Assembly: GCA_937871685.1 (NCBI GenBank)
Contig: CALMOL010000524.1
Span: 1-7,323 of the forward strand
Length of the DNA: 7,323 nucleotides
Direction of reading: 5' to 3'
DNA from: an uncultured Verrucomicrobiota bacterium
Lineage (GTDB): Bacteria; Verrucomicrobiota; Verrucomicrobiia; Chthoniobacterales; SZAS-18
Shown here: piece by piece, positions 5,724-7,323 of the stretch
Position numbering within the stretch: position 1 is the stretch's first letter
Layout of the letters: the number at the start of each line of letters is the position of its first letter
Notes under the pieces: generated by a model
Told to the model about the DNA's origin: nothing
The model's input: only the letters and a program-made list of their open reading frames with translations
Databases searched by the model: none
Position numbers and translations under genes: made by a program

Positions 5724-7257
5724 GTGCGCCTCCGGCCGCTTCCTCGCCATCCTGCTCGGCGGCCTAGCCGTCGGCGGCGCGCTCGGGTTCACCATCGGCC
5801 AGAGCCTGCGCTCCGATCCCCCCGCTACGCCCGCGCCGGTCGCCACCGCGCCGACGCCCGCACCGGTCGCCGTTGCCGCGCCGACCTTCGCGGCGCCGGC
5901 CTCTGCCTCCGCAAAGGCCGCCCCCACGCCCGCGCCGGCCGAGGGCGAGACCGACTTCGACGCCGAGGCGCGCCGCCTCCTCGGCCTCACGCCCGGCACG
6001 GAGCGCGACAACGCCCTCGCCGACCTCCTGCGCCGCTGGATCGCGCGCGACCCGGCCGCCGCCCTCACGTGGGTGCGCGGCCTCTCGCTCGGCGACCAAC
6101 GCCGGCAGCTCCCCGGCGCCGTGTCCGAATGGGCCAAGCGCGACCCGCGCGCCGCGCTCGACTTCGCGCGCGCCCTGCCCGTCTCGCAGGTGCGCCGCCG
6201 CGCCGAGATCGAGGCCGTCCAGGCCTGGGCCAAGGCCGATCCCACCTCCGCGCTCAATTACGCGCGTGCCCTGCCCGCCGGCCGCGAGCGCAACGACTAC
6301 GCGCGCATCATGATCGCCGCGCTCGCCACCGACCGGCCCGACCTCGCCGCGCCGCTCCTCAACGAGCTGCCGCCCTCCGGCTCGCGCAACGGCACCGCTT
6401 CCGCCATCGCTAAGGAATACGCGCAGAAGATCGGCTTCGCCCCCGCCTTTCAGTGGGCGTTCTCCCTGCCCGACCAGGGCGACCGCCGCGCCGCGCTTTC
6501 CGCCGTGATCGACGACGGCGTCATCAACGGCGACGCGAGTGCCGCGCTTCAGTCCGCCCTCGGCATCCCCGACGCCGAAATGCGCGCCAAGCTCATCTCC
6601 GGCTCCCTCGGCCGCCTCGCTGCGGACGATCCTGGCGGCGCCGTGAGCCTCCTCAACCAGCTCCCCGTCAACGAGCAGAACCCCGAGGCTTGGCGCGGCA
6701 TCATCGCCGCCTGGGCGAACAACGACCCGCCCGCCGCCGCCGAATACGTGCGCACCCAGCTCAAGGGCGACAACTACGAGGAATCCATCCGCGCCGCGAT
6801 GTGGGCCTGGTCGCGCCTCGACGCCCCGGCCGCCGCGCAATGGTCGCTCGCCCTCTCCGACTCCCCCGCGCGCAACGCCGTGTGGCGCCAGGCCGCGTGG
6901 TCGCTCCTCAATACCGACCAAGCCGCCGCCACCAACTTCATCAACTCCCTGCCCGAGTCTGCCGGCCGCGACCAGGCCGTGGTGGCCCTCGCACGCGACC
7001 TGGGCCGCTCCAATCCCGCCGGCGCCGTGCAATGGGCTCAGAGCATCACGGATGACCGGATGCGCGACTTCACCACGCGCGGCGTCTTCGTGCAGTGGTT
7101 CAACGCGGATCCCACCACCGCCACCGCCGCCCTCCAGGCCGCAAATCTCACCCCCGAGCAAAAGACCGCCATCACCAACGCCGTCGCCAGCGGCGCAGGC
7201 GGCCGCGGTCGCGGCGGGCCCGGGGGCGTCGGGGGCCCGCCCCCGCCAAGAAGGTAA
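5724..7257 (+). CDS. Membrane-anchored protein of alpha-helical WA-DP repeats; start unclear or frameshifted
   Basis: I recognise the style of the protein but not a named function. In the frame that ends with TAA at 7257, the sequence is open back to 5695 (TAG at 5692). It reads LAILLGG, then LAVGGALGFTIG (from 5743), a single N-terminal membrane anchor or uncleaved signal. A Pro/Ala linker follows (about 5820-5935), then about twelve helical repeats of 30-40 residues (about 6020-7140) with the motif W(A/I)..DP.AA..(W/Y)...LP, and a Gly/Arg/Pro tail. No ATG, GTG or TTG exists in this frame before GTG 6073, which falls inside the first repeat and would delete the anchor. A GTG at 5724 is one base out of frame; with one extra base removed near 5736-5744 the start would read MRLRPLLAILLGG, a good anchor. 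So a frameshift, a base error or a non-standard start (ATC 5749, CTG 5752) is likely. Such repeats form solenoid scaffolds; a periplasmic binding or scaffold role is inferred. It is divergent from the beta-repeat gene and has a decayed paralogue at 967-1038. Confidence 0.7.
6020..7140 (+). repeat. About twelve WA-DP helical repeats inside the right-hand gene
   Basis: Units include RWIARDPAAALTWVRGL, EWAKRDPRAALDFARALP, AWAKADPTSALNYARALP, AWANNDPPAAAEYVRTQL and QWFNADPTTATAALQAA. The spacing is 30-40 residues, typical of two-helix solenoid repeats (TPR or HEAT-like). The middle units have lost the DP signature. The family name cannot be settled by eye. Confidence 0.6.
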
Positions 7258-7323
7258 GCGCAACACCGCCGCCCGCCCCAGCTCCCCCCCCGCGAAAGGC
7301 TGCACCCCGCCGCAACAGCTCCC
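7258..7323. other. Right-edge non-coding sequence
   Basis: These 66 bases are rich in C. No hairpin with a T-run and no gene start is visible. Confidence 0.4.

Noticed and set aside
1559..5767. Long plus-strand open frames (about 350, 418 and 406 codons) opposite the giant gene
   Set aside because: They are Gly/Ala/Arg-rich shadows produced by the high GC and periodic repeats of the minus-strand gene. They show no domains, and the minus strand has a signal peptide, PATR motifs and a sorting tail.
5764..7305. Minus-strand open frame of 513 codons opposite the helical-repeat gene
   Set aside because: Its translation is Gly/Arg/Ala-rich low complexity without motifs. The plus strand shows clear regular repeats and an anchor.

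Overview
The window looks like a piece of a GC-rich Verrucomicrobiota chromosome, probably from the Opitutales group. The basis is the combination of a very large autotransporter-repeat protein with a C-terminal PEP-CTERM-type tail and a secreted or anchored protein made of 'WA..DP.AA' helical repeats. Both types are common in that phylum. This placement is inference from protein style, since no rRNA or marker gene is present.

Left part (1 to about 950): two small stand-alone TIR-domain genes lie on the plus strand, with the second start overlapping the first stop by 8 bases. Both keep the acidic residue expected of NAD-cleaving TIR domains. Their base composition is lower in GC than the right part of the window (33 of 60 bases at 301-360, against 48 of 60 at 6001-6060, hand counted). 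They look like a small accessory, possibly immune, cassette. No partner effector is visible, and the left edge cuts off the upstream context.

Middle gap (951-1276): this holds a decayed 5' fragment of a paralogue of the gene at the right end of the window. It is interrupted by a 132-bp element with a perfect 15-bp inverted repeat (17 bp including the TA at each end). This is the architecture of a MITE related to IS630/Tc1-mariner elements.

Centre (1277-5554, minus strand): one giant gene encodes a secreted protein of about 1425 residues. It has a Sec signal peptide, about 31 degenerate 20-30-residue beta-strand repeats in two blocks, two PATR (autotransporter-associated) repeats, a C-terminal beta domain and a PEP-CTERM-like tail whose core reads VPELGS instead of VPEPxx. 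The protein appears to have arisen by duplication of a large module.

Right part (about 5724-7257, plus strand): a divergently transcribed gene encodes an N-terminal membrane anchor, a Pro/Ala-rich linker and about twelve alpha-helical repeats. Its reading frame has no normal start codon at the right place, so a one-base frameshift or a non-standard start is likely. The 169-base divergent spacer presumably carries both promoters.

The TIR pair and the two envelope proteins show no evident functional link. The best leads are the tandem TIR operon and the MITE-in-remnant arrangement beside it.
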